Of a stretch of 54,398 nucleotides of DNA, positions 25,413 to 34,232 are shown in pieces (positions within the stretch are counted from its first letter, which is position 1; each line of letters starts with the position of its first letter). The notes beneath the pieces are model-generated. The model did no database searches. It was not told the DNA's origin and saw only the letters and a program-made list of their open reading frames with translations. Source of the stretch: Acidobacterium sp. GTDB taxonomy: Bacteria; Acidobacteriota; Vicinamibacteria; Vicinamibacterales; UBA2999. Both the position numbers and the translations under genes were made by a program. Location: contig NSIL01000005.1 in assembly GCA_002737365.1 (NCBI GenBank), positions 1 to 54,398 on the forward strand, read 5' to 3'.

Positions 25413-26648
25413 ATGCCAACGATTCCCACTGCCCTTCGGCTGATGGCCGTCCTGGCGGTTGCGTCGGTCACAGTTGTGGCCCAGGACTGGCCGCAGATTC
25501 TCGGCCCGGGCCGCAACGGCATCTACACCGGCCCGCCCATCGTCGCCTCGTTCCCGGGCACGGGTCCGCCACTGCTGTGGAAGCGCAACATCGGCGCCGG
25601 CTTCGCGGGGCCCGCGGTGATGGCGGGCAAGCTCGTGCTGTTTCATCGCGTCAACAACCGCGAAACGGTTGAGGCGATGGACGCGGCGACCGGCAAGACC
25701 GCGTGGACCTTCGACTACGCCACCAGCTATCGCGACGACTTCGGTTTTGATGAAGGGCCGCGCGCGGTACCGGTGATTAGCGGTGGCCGCGTGTTCACAC
25801 ATGGCGCCGACGGCTGGCTGCATGGACTCGACTTCGCCACTGGCAAGAAGTTGTGGGCGGTTGATACCCGGCGCGTGTTCGATGCGCCGAAGGGCTATTT
25901 CGGCGTCGCCACATCCCCACTCGTCGATGGCGAGCGCGTGATGGTCAACGTCGGCGGGAAAACGGGAGGGGTTGTTGCCTTCGACGTCGCGACCGGAAAG
26001 ACCGTGTGGACATCAACCAGTGATGAAGCGAGCTACTCGGCGCCGGTCATCGCGGAGATCGCGGGACAACATACGGCCGTGTTCTTCACGCGCACCGGCC
26101 TGGTGGCCCTCGATCCTAGCAACGGAAACGTTCGTTACCAGTATCGCTGGCGCGCGCGCATGGCCGCCTCGGTCAACGCGGCCGCGCCGGTCGTCGTGAA
26201 GAATCAGATCTTTCTGTCGGCCAGCTACGGCACCGGCGCGGTGTTGTTGCAGGTGGCAAACAACGCCGTGACGCCGCTCTGGTCAGGCGACGAGTCGATG
26301 TCGAATCACTACTCCACCAGCGTTTTCAAGGACGGCTACCTCTACGGCTTCGAGGGCCGGCAGGAGTTTGGGCAGCGGCTGCGCTGCGTTGAATTGGCCA
26401 CCGGCAAGGTGATGTGGGATGTCGAGGGATTCGGTGCCGGCTCGCTGCTGATTGCCGGCGAGGCCCTGGTGATCATGCGCGAGTCGGGCGAGCTGGCGCT
26501 GGCGCCAGCATCGCCCAAGGCATTTCGCTTCGCGTCACGCGCCCAGCTGTTGCCGGGCGTGGTCCGTGCGTTCCCCGCGCTCGCTGGCGGCCGTTACTTC
26601 GTGCGTAACGACCGTCAGCTGAGCGCGTTCGATCTGTTAAGGCGTTAA
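25413..26648 (+). CDS. Secreted PQQ-type beta-propeller protein
   Basis: A 411-residue protein with signal peptide (LMAVLAVASVTVVAQD), then DWPQILGPGRNG, the usual entry motif of PQQ-like propellers. It has repeated blade motifs such as VEAMDAATGKTAWTFDY, LHGLDFATGKKLWAVDT and VVAFDVATGKTVWTS. It is shorter than quinoprotein dehydrogenases and lacks the vicinal-cysteine and metal-binding catalytic segments, so it is probably a structural or binding propeller (BamB-like fold) rather than an alcohol dehydrogenase. Confidence 0.85.
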   Translation: MPTIPTALRLMAVLAVASVTVVAQDWPQILGPGRNGIYTGPPIVASFPGTGPPLLWKRNIGAGFAGPAVMAGKLVLFHRVNNRETVEAMDAATGKTAWTFDYATSYRDDFGFDEGPRAVPVISGGRVFTHGADGWLHGLDFATGKKLWAVDTRRVFDAPKGYFGVATSPLVDGERVMVNVGGKTGGVVAFDVATGKTVWTSTSDEASYSAPVIAEIAGQHTAVFFTRTGLVALDPSNGNVRYQYRWRARMAASVNAAAPVVVKNQIFLSASYGTGAVLLQVANNAVTPLWSGDESMSNHYSTSVFKDGYLYGFEGRQEFGQRLRCVELATGKVMWDVEGFGAGSLLIAGEALVIMRESGELALAPASPKAFRFASRAQLLPGVVRAFPALAGGRYFVRNDRQLSAFDLLRR

Positions 26649-26678
26649 TGTCATGGAGTGGCTGCGGGCGGACCGCGC

Positions 26679-27677
26679 CTAGTGACAGATGTTCAAGCCG
26701 CGGTCCAGAACCGCGCCGTTCACATCCTGGAATTCCCATTCGTAAAGCGCCGGCTCGAGCTTGAGCCGCAGCAGTCCGTGGCTCGACAACAACACTTCCG
26801 AATTGGCGGCGGTGCGGGCGCGGTTGTAAAGTGGCGCGCCGCCCGTGCCGGCAATGAACAGCCGAATGCCGCGGGCCGGATCGGAACGGCCGCTGGCATC
26901 CTGAGGCGCGTGGCGTTCGTACAAGTGATCGTGCCCCGCGACCACGACGTCGACGCCCTGCGCCACCATCAACTCCCAGAGGTCGCGCAGCTGCGGATTC
27001 GGGCCGTTGGGTCCGGAGCTGTCGAAGGGATAGTGCATGACCGCCATCGTGCATCGGGTGGGGTTGGCGGCCAGCTCCGCACGGGCCCATTCGTGCTGTG
27101 GCGTGTAACGTGCAGTCGGGAGCTGCGAGTTGAGCATCAGCACGTGCCACGAGGATGAGCGCACCGAGTAGTAACCGCGACGCGCCGGGCCGGCCCGATC
27201 CGCGAAGTACGTGAAGTAGCCATCGGCGTCCGAGGTCCCGTAGTCGTGATTGCCAGGTGCCGCCCAGAAGCGCGATCGAAAGCGCCCGAAGTCGGGATCG
27301 AAGCACCGCTGGAACTCTGCCAACGTGCCATTGGGATACGCGAGATCGCCGGCCAGAAAAATTTCTCCGCCGAGGGCCGTCAATAGCCTTGAGAGCAATG
27401 GCATGGCTGGCGCGCCACACCACCCGGTATCGCTGATGACGTTGACCCAGGTGCCGGACGGCACGATCGGTGCCGTTGGCGTGGTCGGGGTGACCGGGGA
27501 TTGATTGACCGGAACCTCAATGGGCGTAGTGGGTGTACCGGCGACAGCAGTGGTCGTCGGTGAGGGCGCGCTAGGGGAACCGCCGCAGGCGGCGAGTCCG
27601 ATGGCGCACCCCACAAAAAGGGTCAGCCCGATCGTCCGGGACCACATCGTCTGGTTTAGCTTCGGGGGACCGGCCAT
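26679..27677 (-). CDS. Lipoprotein metallophosphoesterase
   Basis: The 332-residue product has a lipoprotein signal (LTLFVGCAIGLAAC) and a Thr/Pro-rich linker (about 35-70). The calcineurin-like phosphoesterase domain reads VISDTGWCG, LAGDLAYPNGT, APGNHDYG, AVMHYPF and VAGHDHLYERHAP, so all metal-ligand motifs are present, in the style of purple-acid-phosphatase-like enzymes. ATG 27677 has a GGAAGG ribosome-binding sequence; ATG 27647 is an alternative start. It is divergent from the CotH-type gene. A surface phosphatase or phosphodiesterase role is likely; the substrate is unknown. Confidence 0.85.
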   Translation of the reverse strand: MAGPPKLNQTMWSRTIGLTLFVGCAIGLAACGGSPSAPSPTTTAVAGTPTTPIEVPVNQSPVTPTTPTAPIVPSGTWVNVISDTGWCGAPAMPLLSRLLTALGGEIFLAGDLAYPNGTLAEFQRCFDPDFGRFRSRFWAAPGNHDYGTSDADGYFTYFADRAGPARRGYYSVRSSSWHVLMLNSQLPTARYTPQHEWARAELAANPTRCTMAVMHYPFDSSGPNGPNPQLRDLWELMVAQGVDVVVAGHDHLYERHAPQDASGRSDPARGIRLFIAGTGGAPLYNRARTAANSEVLLSSHGLLRLKLEPALYEWEFQDVNGAVLDRGLNICH

Positions 27678-27703
27678 TAACCCTTCCACACGAACACTTC
27701 GTC

Positions 27704-27709
27704 TATATT
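27704..27709 (+). promoter_or_regulatory. -10 element of the CotH-type gene (leaderless)
   Basis: TATATT ends 7 bases before GTG 27717, the spacing expected if transcription starts at the initiation codon. No ribosome-binding sequence is visible before the GTG, which supports leaderless initiation. Confidence 0.5.
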
Positions 27710-27716
27710 GTGTACC

Positions 27717-28955
27717 GTGGGAAACCCGATCGCAACGTTTGTAACGGTCGCCATCGCAGCGCTTTGGCTGGGCGTTTCGACCGTTCAGGCGCAGACGGCG
27801 GATGACCTGTTTGGCAGCCAGGCGTTGCAGCGGATCGACCTCTGGGTCAACTCCGCGGACTGGGCGAAGCTGCAGGTCGATTTCCAGGTGAATACCTATT
27901 ACCCGGCCGACGTGGTCTGGAGCGGCCAGACGGTGCGAAACGTCGGCATTCGCTCCCGCGGCCGCGGGTCGCGCAGCGCCAACAAGCCCGGCTTGCGGGT
28001 TGACTTTGACCACTATGCAACCGGCCAGAAGTTCCTGGGCCTCAAGTCGTTTGTCCTCGACAACCTGACGCAGGATCCGTCGGGCATCCACGAGACTGTG
28101 GCTACCGGTTTCTATGCGCGCCTGGGCATCCCGGTGTCACGCGAGATTCATACCCGCCTGTATGTCAACAACCAGTATGCCGGCCTCTATGCGATCGTCG
28201 AGGCAGTGGACAAGGATTTGCTGGCGCGCGTGTTCGGCTCGATCGACGGCAACGTGCAGAACGACGGTTACCTCTACGAGTTCAAGTACCAGGATGATTG
28301 GCGGTTCACGAACCTCGGTAGCGGCCTTGAACCGTACAAGCTACGATTTGAGCCCAAGACCCACGAGACCAAGAGCGACGAGGACCTGTACCGGCCGATC
28401 GAATCCCTGATTCGCCTGGTCAATGACACGCCGGCGGATCGCATCAAAGAGACCATTGGTGGACTGCTCGACATCCCGGCAGTTATCCGTTACCTGGCGG
28501 CGCAGGCCTTCCTGGCAGAGACCGATGGCTTCGTCGGCGGGTACGGGATCAACAATCTCTATCTCTATCGCCTCGAGGATCAGAACCGCCACACTTTCAT
28601 TGTGTGGGACGCCGACAATACGTTCTATGGGCCAGAGTTATCGCTCGACCTGGCGTGGGCGGGTAATGTCCTGGCCGACAAGCTGACGGCGGTGCCCGAA
28701 TACCGGGCGCTCTACTTGGCCGAAGTGGCACGCACGGTGGAACTCGCCGAGGCCGACGGCTGGCTCGATACCGAGATCATCCGGCATGTGCAGCGAATCG
28801 ACCAGGCGATGAAGGAAGACCCGATGAAACCCTTCTCGCAGGCGACCTATGAAGGCTCGCTCGGCGTGATGCTGGGGTTTGCGAGATCTCGCATTACGTT
28901 CGTGAAGTGCGAGCTGACAAACGGCATTCTCGCCCCTAGCTGCCGCACGCAATAA
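27717..28955 (+). CDS. CotH-type protein kinase, secreted
   Basis: The 412-residue protein has a signal peptide ending VQAQ and the CotH family layout: RIDLWVNSADW, NVGIRSRGRGSRS, KPGLRVDFDHY, then LYVNNQYAGLYAIVEAVDK and the kinase-active-site-like INNLYLYRL and FIVWDADNTFYGP (about residue 297). CotH of Bacillus phosphorylates spore coat proteins. Bacterial homologues outside spore formers act on secreted proteins or have no known role. A leaderless GTG start is favoured by the TATATT box just upstream. A short GGGGTCAGA repeat half lies right after the stop. Confidence 0.85.
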   Translation: MGNPIATFVTVAIAALWLGVSTVQAQTADDLFGSQALQRIDLWVNSADWAKLQVDFQVNTYYPADVVWSGQTVRNVGIRSRGRGSRSANKPGLRVDFDHYATGQKFLGLKSFVLDNLTQDPSGIHETVATGFYARLGIPVSREIHTRLYVNNQYAGLYAIVEAVDKDLLARVFGSIDGNVQNDGYLYEFKYQDDWRFTNLGSGLEPYKLRFEPKTHETKSDEDLYRPIESLIRLVNDTPADRIKETIGGLLDIPAVIRYLAAQAFLAETDGFVGGYGINNLYLYRLEDQNRHTFIVWDADNTFYGPELSLDLAWAGNVLADKLTAVPEYRALYLAEVARTVELAEADGWLDTEIIRHVQRIDQAMKEDPMKPFSQATYEGSLGVMLGFARSRITFVKCELTNGILAPSCRTQ

Positions 28956-28981
28956 AGCACGAAGGGGTCAGAACCCTATTC

Positions 28982-30013
28982 TTATTTCGTCACGGTGACG
29001 ACGACGTCCTTGGCCGTGTTCAACGCGCCATCGGAGGCCAGGCAACGAATCGTGTAGGTGCCGGCGTCCAGAAAGTTCGCGGACACGGTGTACTTGCCGT
29101 CGGCCGGAATGCCCGGCGCCATCCAGCGCGGTGCCCACGGCGAGTTCGCACCGGCGCGTGTGTCTTCCCACACCTTGGCCTGGGTCGGCGTAAAGGTCAC
29201 GCGGCCCGCGCCGCGATACACGAGGCAGGAGTGACGCAAGCCGGTCTGGCTGCCGACGGTAATGGCCGACGGCGGACGCTGCGTGGCTGGATCGAACGTC
29301 TGGGTGCCACGCGGCGGCCCCGGCGGCGGTGTGGCGGGAGGTGTCGTGTTGCTGGGCTTGGAGCCGAACATCCGGCCGAACGCAGCCGCTCGGGCCTGGG
29401 CAATCAGGCGCGACTCGCGCGAGTCCGGGCCAAAACGGGGAGCCGGCACGCCGTCGTCGGTCGCAATGGCAATCAGGGTCAATGGTTGGTTCACCTGCGC
29501 GCGGCGATCGCCACCGTCCATGGTCAGCGTCGGCGCGACGTTGGCGCGAATCTCGGGGCTGCTGATGCCGGCGCCGATGGCGCCCTGTTCCGATGCCTGC
29601 ACGAGATTGTCAACCACTGAGTCTTCGCGCAGCGTGCCGTAGGCTCGCTCGGTCTTGCCCCGGGTCGCCAGCGTCCAGACCAGTTCCTTCTTGCCCCAAT
29701 CCTGCGGCACACGTACTTTGAACACGAAGCGATTGCGGCGCGGCTGGAAGCGCGTGGGCTGGCCCTGGTCGGGCTCGCCGGGTGAGAAGCTGTTCTCCGG
29801 ACCGAGGGGAACATTCACTTCTTCTTCCCAGTTCCGGTTCATGTAGCCGAACAGCATGTTGAACGAGCCATCGGTGTTCTTCTCCCAGCCCTCGAAGGCG
29901 GGCGACACGGTCTGTCCGCTGTTGTACGACAACATCTGACCGTTGGCGGTCTGGTAGCCGACGACAATCGTGACGGCGCCAAGAAGCAGGCGCGCGCGAG
30001 CTGATCGAATCAT
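28982..30013 (-). CDS. Secreted hypothetical protein with C-terminal Ig-like domain
   Basis: A 343-residue protein with a signal peptide (ARLLLGAVTIVVGYQTANG). The N-terminal domain has the aromatic-rich segment AFEGWEKNTDGSFNMLFGYM and NRNWEEEVNVPLGPEN, a pattern seen in uncharacterised acidobacterial exported proteins. A Pro-rich linker (about 225-245) precedes a beta-sandwich-like C-terminal region with YTVSANFLDAGTYTIRCLAS. A GAGGA ribosome-binding sequence precedes the ATG. It lies just downstream of the cytochrome c/copper-oxygenase-like gene on the same strand and may work with it. No specific function is recognised. Confidence 0.7.
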   Translation of the reverse strand: MIRSARARLLLGAVTIVVGYQTANGQMLSYNSGQTVSPAFEGWEKNTDGSFNMLFGYMNRNWEEEVNVPLGPENSFSPGEPDQGQPTRFQPRRNRFVFKVRVPQDWGKKELVWTLATRGKTERAYGTLREDSVVDNLVQASEQGAIGAGISSPEIRANVAPTLTMDGGDRRAQVNQPLTLIAIATDDGVPAPRFGPDSRESRLIAQARAAAFGRMFGSKPSNTTPPATPPPGPPRGTQTFDPATQRPPSAITVGSQTGLRHSCLVYRGAGRVTFTPTQAKVWEDTRAGANSPWAPRWMAPGIPADGKYTVSANFLDAGTYTIRCLASDGALNTAKDVVVTVTK

Positions 30014-30036
30014 TTCAGAGATCCTCGTTATGTAGT

Positions 30037-30054
30037 GTCCGGCTTTAGCCGGAC
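30037..30054. repeat. REP-like palindrome, second copy
   Basis: GTCCGGCTTTAGCCGGAC is the exact reverse complement of the element at 11997-12014, 18 kb away. Here it is intergenic, between the start of the 28982 gene and the end of the 30115 gene. Confidence 0.55.
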
Positions 30055-30066
30055 CGAAGTGGACAT

Positions 30067-30114
30067 TGCGAAGGGGGCAGACCCCTTCGCAAATCCAGGT
30101 CGGGGTCAGACCCC
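30067..30114. repeat. Tandem GGGGTCAGACCCC-type hairpins
   Basis: A 10-bp stem hairpin (TGCGAAGGGG / CCCCTTCGCA, 30067-30091) is followed by GGGGTCAGACCCC (30102-30114). A partial copy, GGGGTCAGAACCCT, lies at 28964-28977 after the CotH-type gene. They follow gene ends and may act as terminators or mRNA stabilisers. This widespread bacterial repeat has no settled function. Confidence 0.5.
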
Positions 30115-31578
30115 TTACTGCTGTGCCGTCGGCTTGGCCGGCGGTGGTGGTATGACGTTGCAGAGCGGACAGCCGATGATCACATCTGGCCGATTCGCGC
30201 CGAGCTTGCGGCGGCGCTCCGCCATCTCCTCCTGGAACTGGGCGTCGGTGAGTGGCACCGACTGGCCAAGGTCGATGAACATATTGGCGATCGACCGGTT
30301 GCCTGAGCCCTGCCAGTTGCGCGGGTCAGGGATGTTCTTGTTGTTCGGCGTGTTATCCATGTAGCCGATGATGTGCAGGATGGTGCCGCGCGGCAGGATC
30401 GGCGCGTGGTCATCGTCGTATTCGTACTGGCGCACCCAGTTGTGGTCGTAGCCGGCGCAGGTCAACGTCTGGATGTTGATGCCCCAGATCGCTTCGAGGC
30501 ACATGCGCTGGCCTGGCGCGTGCAGGTGCGGTTCGAAGGTGGCGATCTTGGTGGGCTGCTGCAGCACCATGTAGGCGTGGAGTTGCTGATTGGCTTCGTT
30601 TGGCTTGATGTCGATGTCAAGGCCGTTGCCGAGGTTGCGCAGCGTGCTACGACGCGCCGGCTTGTAGCCCTTCGGGTGGAAGCGGAAGCCGAACAACAGC
30701 TTCGACTTGACGTCGGCGCCGCCCGCGTGCAGGTGGGCCGACTGGTAGATGATGCTGGAGTTGGCCTTCAGCAGGCGGCCGGCGTTCGGTTCAAACACGT
30801 CGGCGTTGCGGCCCACTTCATGGACGGGCCAGCCAACCGCGCCCTCGGAAATCGACGCGTCAATCGCATCGCCGACGCCATTGAATTCAGCCGTCGCCCA
30901 GATCAGGTGGTGCCATACGTAGCGCTGGCCCACGGTGTCGCGGCCCGCCGCATCCTTGGCGAAGTTGTTGACCTCGCGAATCTCCACGGACGCCACGTAG
31001 CGATCTTCAGTCATCGGGATCTTGGTCGGCTCGAACTCGCCCCACCAGTCGGGCGTGTTGGCCTTGACGGCAACTTCCTGGCTCTCGACGATCAGATCCG
31101 GTTCGCCGGCGTGCCACGAGGCGCCATCCGGGAAGGTGCGAGCGACCGGCGCGTCCTTGACGTCGCCGCGCGGTGCGCCGGTGTCGGCCCACTTGGCGAT
31201 CTTGGCAACTTCCTCGTCGCTGAGCGACGGGTCGTTCTTGTAATGCTGAATGCCGATGTTCTTCTCGATGTACCACGGCGGCATCACGCCGGCCTTGTCG
31301 CGGAGGCCGGTGCGCTGCTTCATGGAACGTGCCCAGGGCCGCGCGTCCTCATAGGTCAGCAGCGACATGGGCGCCACCTGGCCGGGCCGGTGACAGTTCT
31401 GGCAGCTGCGCTGCAGGATGGGGGCGATGTCCCTGGTGAACGTCACCTCGGGAGCCGCCGGAGCGGCCTGTTGTTCGGCCTTGGCCGCGAGCGGCGTCAC
31501 GACGCCGGCAATCGCCGCGCTGAGGAGCACAGCGCCAACGGTCAGGCCCCAGCCAAAATTCTTTCCAACCGCCATCAC
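30115..31578 (-). CDS. Cytochrome c domain fused to a copper type II monooxygenase-like domain
   Basis: A 487-residue secreted protein (signal about 1-35). A haem c site CQNCH (residues 59-63) sits in VTFTRDIAPILQRSCQNCHRPG. Residues about 150-460 resemble the two-copper ascorbate-dependent monooxygenase fold, with His clusters RYVWHHLIW, YQSAHLHAGGADVK and EPHLHAPGQRMCLEA as candidate copper ligands. A ribosome-binding sequence AAGGAG precedes the ATG. It lies between the secreted hypothetical gene and the cytochrome/propeller gene, all on the same strand, suggesting a periplasmic oxidative pathway. The substrate is unknown. Confidence 0.75.
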   Translation of the reverse strand: MMAVGKNFGWGLTVGAVLLSAAIAGVVTPLAAKAEQQAAPAAPEVTFTRDIAPILQRSCQNCHRPGQVAPMSLLTYEDARPWARSMKQRTGLRDKAGVMPPWYIEKNIGIQHYKNDPSLSDEEVAKIAKWADTGAPRGDVKDAPVARTFPDGASWHAGEPDLIVESQEVAVKANTPDWWGEFEPTKIPMTEDRYVASVEIREVNNFAKDAAGRDTVGQRYVWHHLIWATAEFNGVGDAIDASISEGAVGWPVHEVGRNADVFEPNAGRLLKANSSIIYQSAHLHAGGADVKSKLLFGFRFHPKGYKPARRSTLRNLGNGLDIDIKPNEANQQLHAYMVLQQPTKIATFEPHLHAPGQRMCLEAIWGINIQTLTCAGYDHNWVRQYEYDDDHAPILPRGTILHIIGYMDNTPNNKNIPDPRNWQGSGNRSIANMFIDLGQSVPLTDAQFQEEMAERRRKLGANRPDVIIGCPLCNVIPPPPAKPTAQQ

Positions 31579-31675
31579 ACACTCTCCTTAAGTAGGCCCG
31601 AGGTCACCAATTGTAACAGGCGATCGGACGACTTACGAAACCTGTAAAAGTGGTGTCAAAGTGAAGCAGGTTCAC

Positions 31676-33070
31676 TTATTGCCGGAGCAGCGCCGTGCCG
31701 TTCCGCTTCGGAACCTGGCCTACTGGGATACGAGTAATAACCTTTAAAGTTGCTGTATTTACGACAGTTACGGCGTTGTCTCCGGCCGACGCGACGTAGA
31801 TTTGCTTCCCGTCGGGAGAGAAGGTGACCCACTCCGGGTGCTGACCTACGTTGACCGTGCCGAGGGGTTTCAAGTCGGGCAGCGAATACGCGTACAGCTG
31901 GCTGTAGACCTTGCTGGTGGCGAACAGGATCTTGCCGTCCGGCGTCACGCCGAGGCCGTGCGCGGGAGCCGCCTGCAGGCCCTGCGTGTGCTTCTCCTCA
32001 CCGGGAATCGCGACCATCTCAAAGCGAGACACCTCTTTACGCGTCGCGAAGTCGACCACGGCGATACCGTGGTAATCCGACAACTGCAGGAAGATGCGCG
32101 ATGTCGAGCCGTCGGGCTTTTGTTCAAAGGTGATGGGTCGCACGCCCGCCGAGGTCGGCAGTTCCCAGGCGATGGTCTCAGTTGCGGCATCGATCACGGT
32201 CAGCATGCGGCCGGGGATGGAGCCCGACACCACGTGCTTGCCGTCTGGTGTCACGTAGACGTTGTGAATGGCGCCCTTGACGGCAATCGACTTGGCATTG
32301 GTGAGCGACACGGTATCGATCACGTCCACCGCGCCGGGCGCTTGCGCAATGCCGACATAAACGCGCCGGCCGTCCTTGCCGATCGCCACGTTGTTGGGCC
32401 GCCCGCTGAGGGGGATGCGTGCCGTCACTGCCAGTGTCTGGCTGTCAACGACGTCGAGCGTGTGGCGCGACTCGTTGGTGAAGTACAGCCGCAGGCCGTC
32501 AGGCGATGAGGTCACGCCGTGCGGCACCTCGATGTCGTTGATGACGCCAACCACCTTGTTGGTGACGGGATCGATCAAGTGGATGTTGTCGCCGGCGGCG
32601 TTGGTCTGGACGATGCGCGCGACGCGGGTGTCGCGCCCCGGCTTCGTGTATGAAGCTAAATTGGCGCCGTTGACCCACGCCGACAGCACCTGCCAGTCGG
32701 GGTCGTCCTTCGACGTCCAGTGCTGCCCGCCGCCATGAAAGACGTCGCCGCCAGCGGCCCGGGCCAACGGGTGACGCAACAGCTTGCTGGCACCGGGACT
32801 GCCCGGCACCACCATGGCCCGGGAGGCTTCGAAATTCTGGCGGGATTGCTCCTCGGTCCAGGTCTCGGCACCTGGCGAGAAGCGCTGGAGGCGCAGGGTG
32901 GTGCTGCCCGCGTGGCAGGTCACGCAGCGGGCGTGATCGACCCGTTTTTCCAGGAACAGGGGCTGGACGCGGGCCTTGTAGAACTCGTAGTCCAAGGCTG
33001 GCGCCGGGGAGGGAGGGGGGGTCGCCGGTTGTTGACCGAGTAGCGCCGCTAGTAGCAATTCGACGAGCAT
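31676..33070 (-). CDS. Cytochrome c plus YVTN-type seven-bladed propeller protein
   Basis: A 464-residue exported protein. After the signal and a Pro-rich stretch, a haem c site CVTCH (residues 49-53) lies in a short cytochrome-like domain that also contains PGASKLLRHPLARAAGG. Residues about 150-460 are a YncE/YVTN beta-propeller with repeats such as GVTSSPDGLRLYFTNESRH, NVYVTPDGKHVVSGS and EWVTFSPDGKQIYVASAGDN. A GGGGAGG ribosome-binding sequence precedes the ATG. Such cytochrome-propeller proteins serve in periplasmic electron transfer. A partner role with the neighbouring haem/copper protein is inferred. The 31579-31675 gap holds no gene. Confidence 0.8.
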   Translation of the reverse strand: MLVELLLAALLGQQPATPPPSPAPALDYEFYKARVQPLFLEKRVDHARCVTCHAGSTTLRLQRFSPGAETWTEEQSRQNFEASRAMVVPGSPGASKLLRHPLARAAGGDVFHGGGQHWTSKDDPDWQVLSAWVNGANLASYTKPGRDTRVARIVQTNAAGDNIHLIDPVTNKVVGVINDIEVPHGVTSSPDGLRLYFTNESRHTLDVVDSQTLAVTARIPLSGRPNNVAIGKDGRRVYVGIAQAPGAVDVIDTVSLTNAKSIAVKGAIHNVYVTPDGKHVVSGSIPGRMLTVIDAATETIAWELPTSAGVRPITFEQKPDGSTSRIFLQLSDYHGIAVVDFATRKEVSRFEMVAIPGEEKHTQGLQAAPAHGLGVTPDGKILFATSKVYSQLYAYSLPDLKPLGTVNVGQHPEWVTFSPDGKQIYVASAGDNAVTVVNTATLKVITRIPVGQVPKRNGTALLRQ

Positions 33071-33191
33071 CGATGCCTCCCCAGAATGGTTTAGTCCCTA
33101 CGGCTGTCCCACGCGCAGGGAATTCTAGCGCCGTTCGTCATGCTTCGGATACGATTGGCCTTTTCCAAGGCGGATTCTTCAAGGCGGAACT

Positions 33192-34232
33192 GTGCATCCT
33201 GACCTCCAAGACGCGATTACCTTCCACGAGGCCATCCTGGCGGAAGGCGGCAAGGCCCTCGTTGGCTACGAGAAGCCGAAGATTCTGGCGAATGTCGTAT
33301 TGCTGTCGGAAATTCCGACCACCTACGACAAGAAGGAGCAGCGCCAGGTCAACTCTGGCAACCTCCTCTTGCGAGGCGTGCCGGGCGTCGGCAAGACCTT
33401 CTTTGGCGTGATCCTGGCCGCAATCAGCAACGCCAAGTTCGCCCGCATCCAGGGCCGCGCCGACTTGCAGCCAACCGAAGTCGTCGGCTTCCAGATGATC
33501 AATCCGGCGACCGGCGTGCTGACCACCGAAATGGGTCCGCTAGCTGAAGCCGAAGTCATCCTGCTGGATGAAATCAACCGCATCCCGCTGAAGTCGCAGA
33601 GCGCCTTCCTCGAAGGCCTGCAGGACCGCACCGTGACGGTCGGCAAGACCACCTACGAATTGCCGGCCTTCAACTTCGCCATCGCCACCATGAACCCGGT
33701 CGAGCTCGGCCAGGGCACCTTCCCGCTGTCAGAAGCCGCGACCGATCGTTTCGCGATCATGGTCAACATTGGCTACCTGCCGCCTGAAGAGGAACGCAAG
33801 CTCGTGCACTTCGACTTCAAGCAGGTGCGCCTCAACCCGCTGATGCGCAAGGAACGCATCATCGAGCTGCGCGCCGCGATCACCGAGCACGTCTATCTGC
33901 ACGAACGGCTCGGCGACTACATCCAGCGCCTCGTCGCCAACACGCGCCCGTACAACGCCGACACCGACTGGCTGAGGCACTCGCCGTCAGCGCTGGTGGA
34001 ATCGGGCGTCGACCTCGGCGCGTCACCGCGCGCCATCATCGTGTGGGGCCGTCTCGCCAAGGTGTGGGCGCTGATCGTCCGCCGCCGCGACGAGGTCTAT
34101 CCGGAAGACATCCAGGATCTCGCGACCTACGTGCTCGGCCATCGCCTGTGGCTGGGCCCGCACGCCGCGAGCCATGGCCTGACCACCGACGCGGTGATCA
34201 AGGACGTGATTGAACGTACGCCGATCCCATGA
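33192..34232 (+). CDS. moxR: MoxR-type AAA+ ATPase (MxaR-like)
   Basis: The 346-residue protein has a Walker A GVPGVGKTF (about residue 62), a Walker B VILLDEINRIP and sensor segments IATMNPVELGQG and LSEAATDRF, all typical of MoxR chaperone-like ATPases. It starts at GTG 33192 after AAGGCGG. The stop overlaps the next start (ATGA). MoxR ATPases work with vWA proteins to mature or insert cofactors into client enzymes. As first gene of a set arranged like mxaRSACKL, it would power maturation of a periplasmic or membrane enzyme. The 33071-33191 gap contains only candidate weak promoters. Confidence 0.9.
   Translation: MHPDLQDAITFHEAILAEGGKALVGYEKPKILANVVLLSEIPTTYDKKEQRQVNSGNLLLRGVPGVGKTFFGVILAAISNAKFARIQGRADLQPTEVVGFQMINPATGVLTTEMGPLAEAEVILLDEINRIPLKSQSAFLEGLQDRTVTVGKTTYELPAFNFAIATMNPVELGQGTFPLSEAATDRFAIMVNIGYLPPEEERKLVHFDFKQVRLNPLMRKERIIELRAAITEHVYLHERLGDYIQRLVANTRPYNADTDWLRHSPSALVESGVDLGASPRAIIVWGRLAKVWALIVRRRDEVYPEDIQDLATYVLGHRLWLGPHAASHGLTTDAVIKDVIERTPIP

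Noticed and set aside
25413-26648. Quinoprotein alcohol dehydrogenase as client of the mxa-like operon
   Set aside because: The propeller is too short and lacks the vicinal cysteines and the Asp/Glu metal-site segments of PQQ dehydrogenases, so it is not a methanol dehydrogenase.
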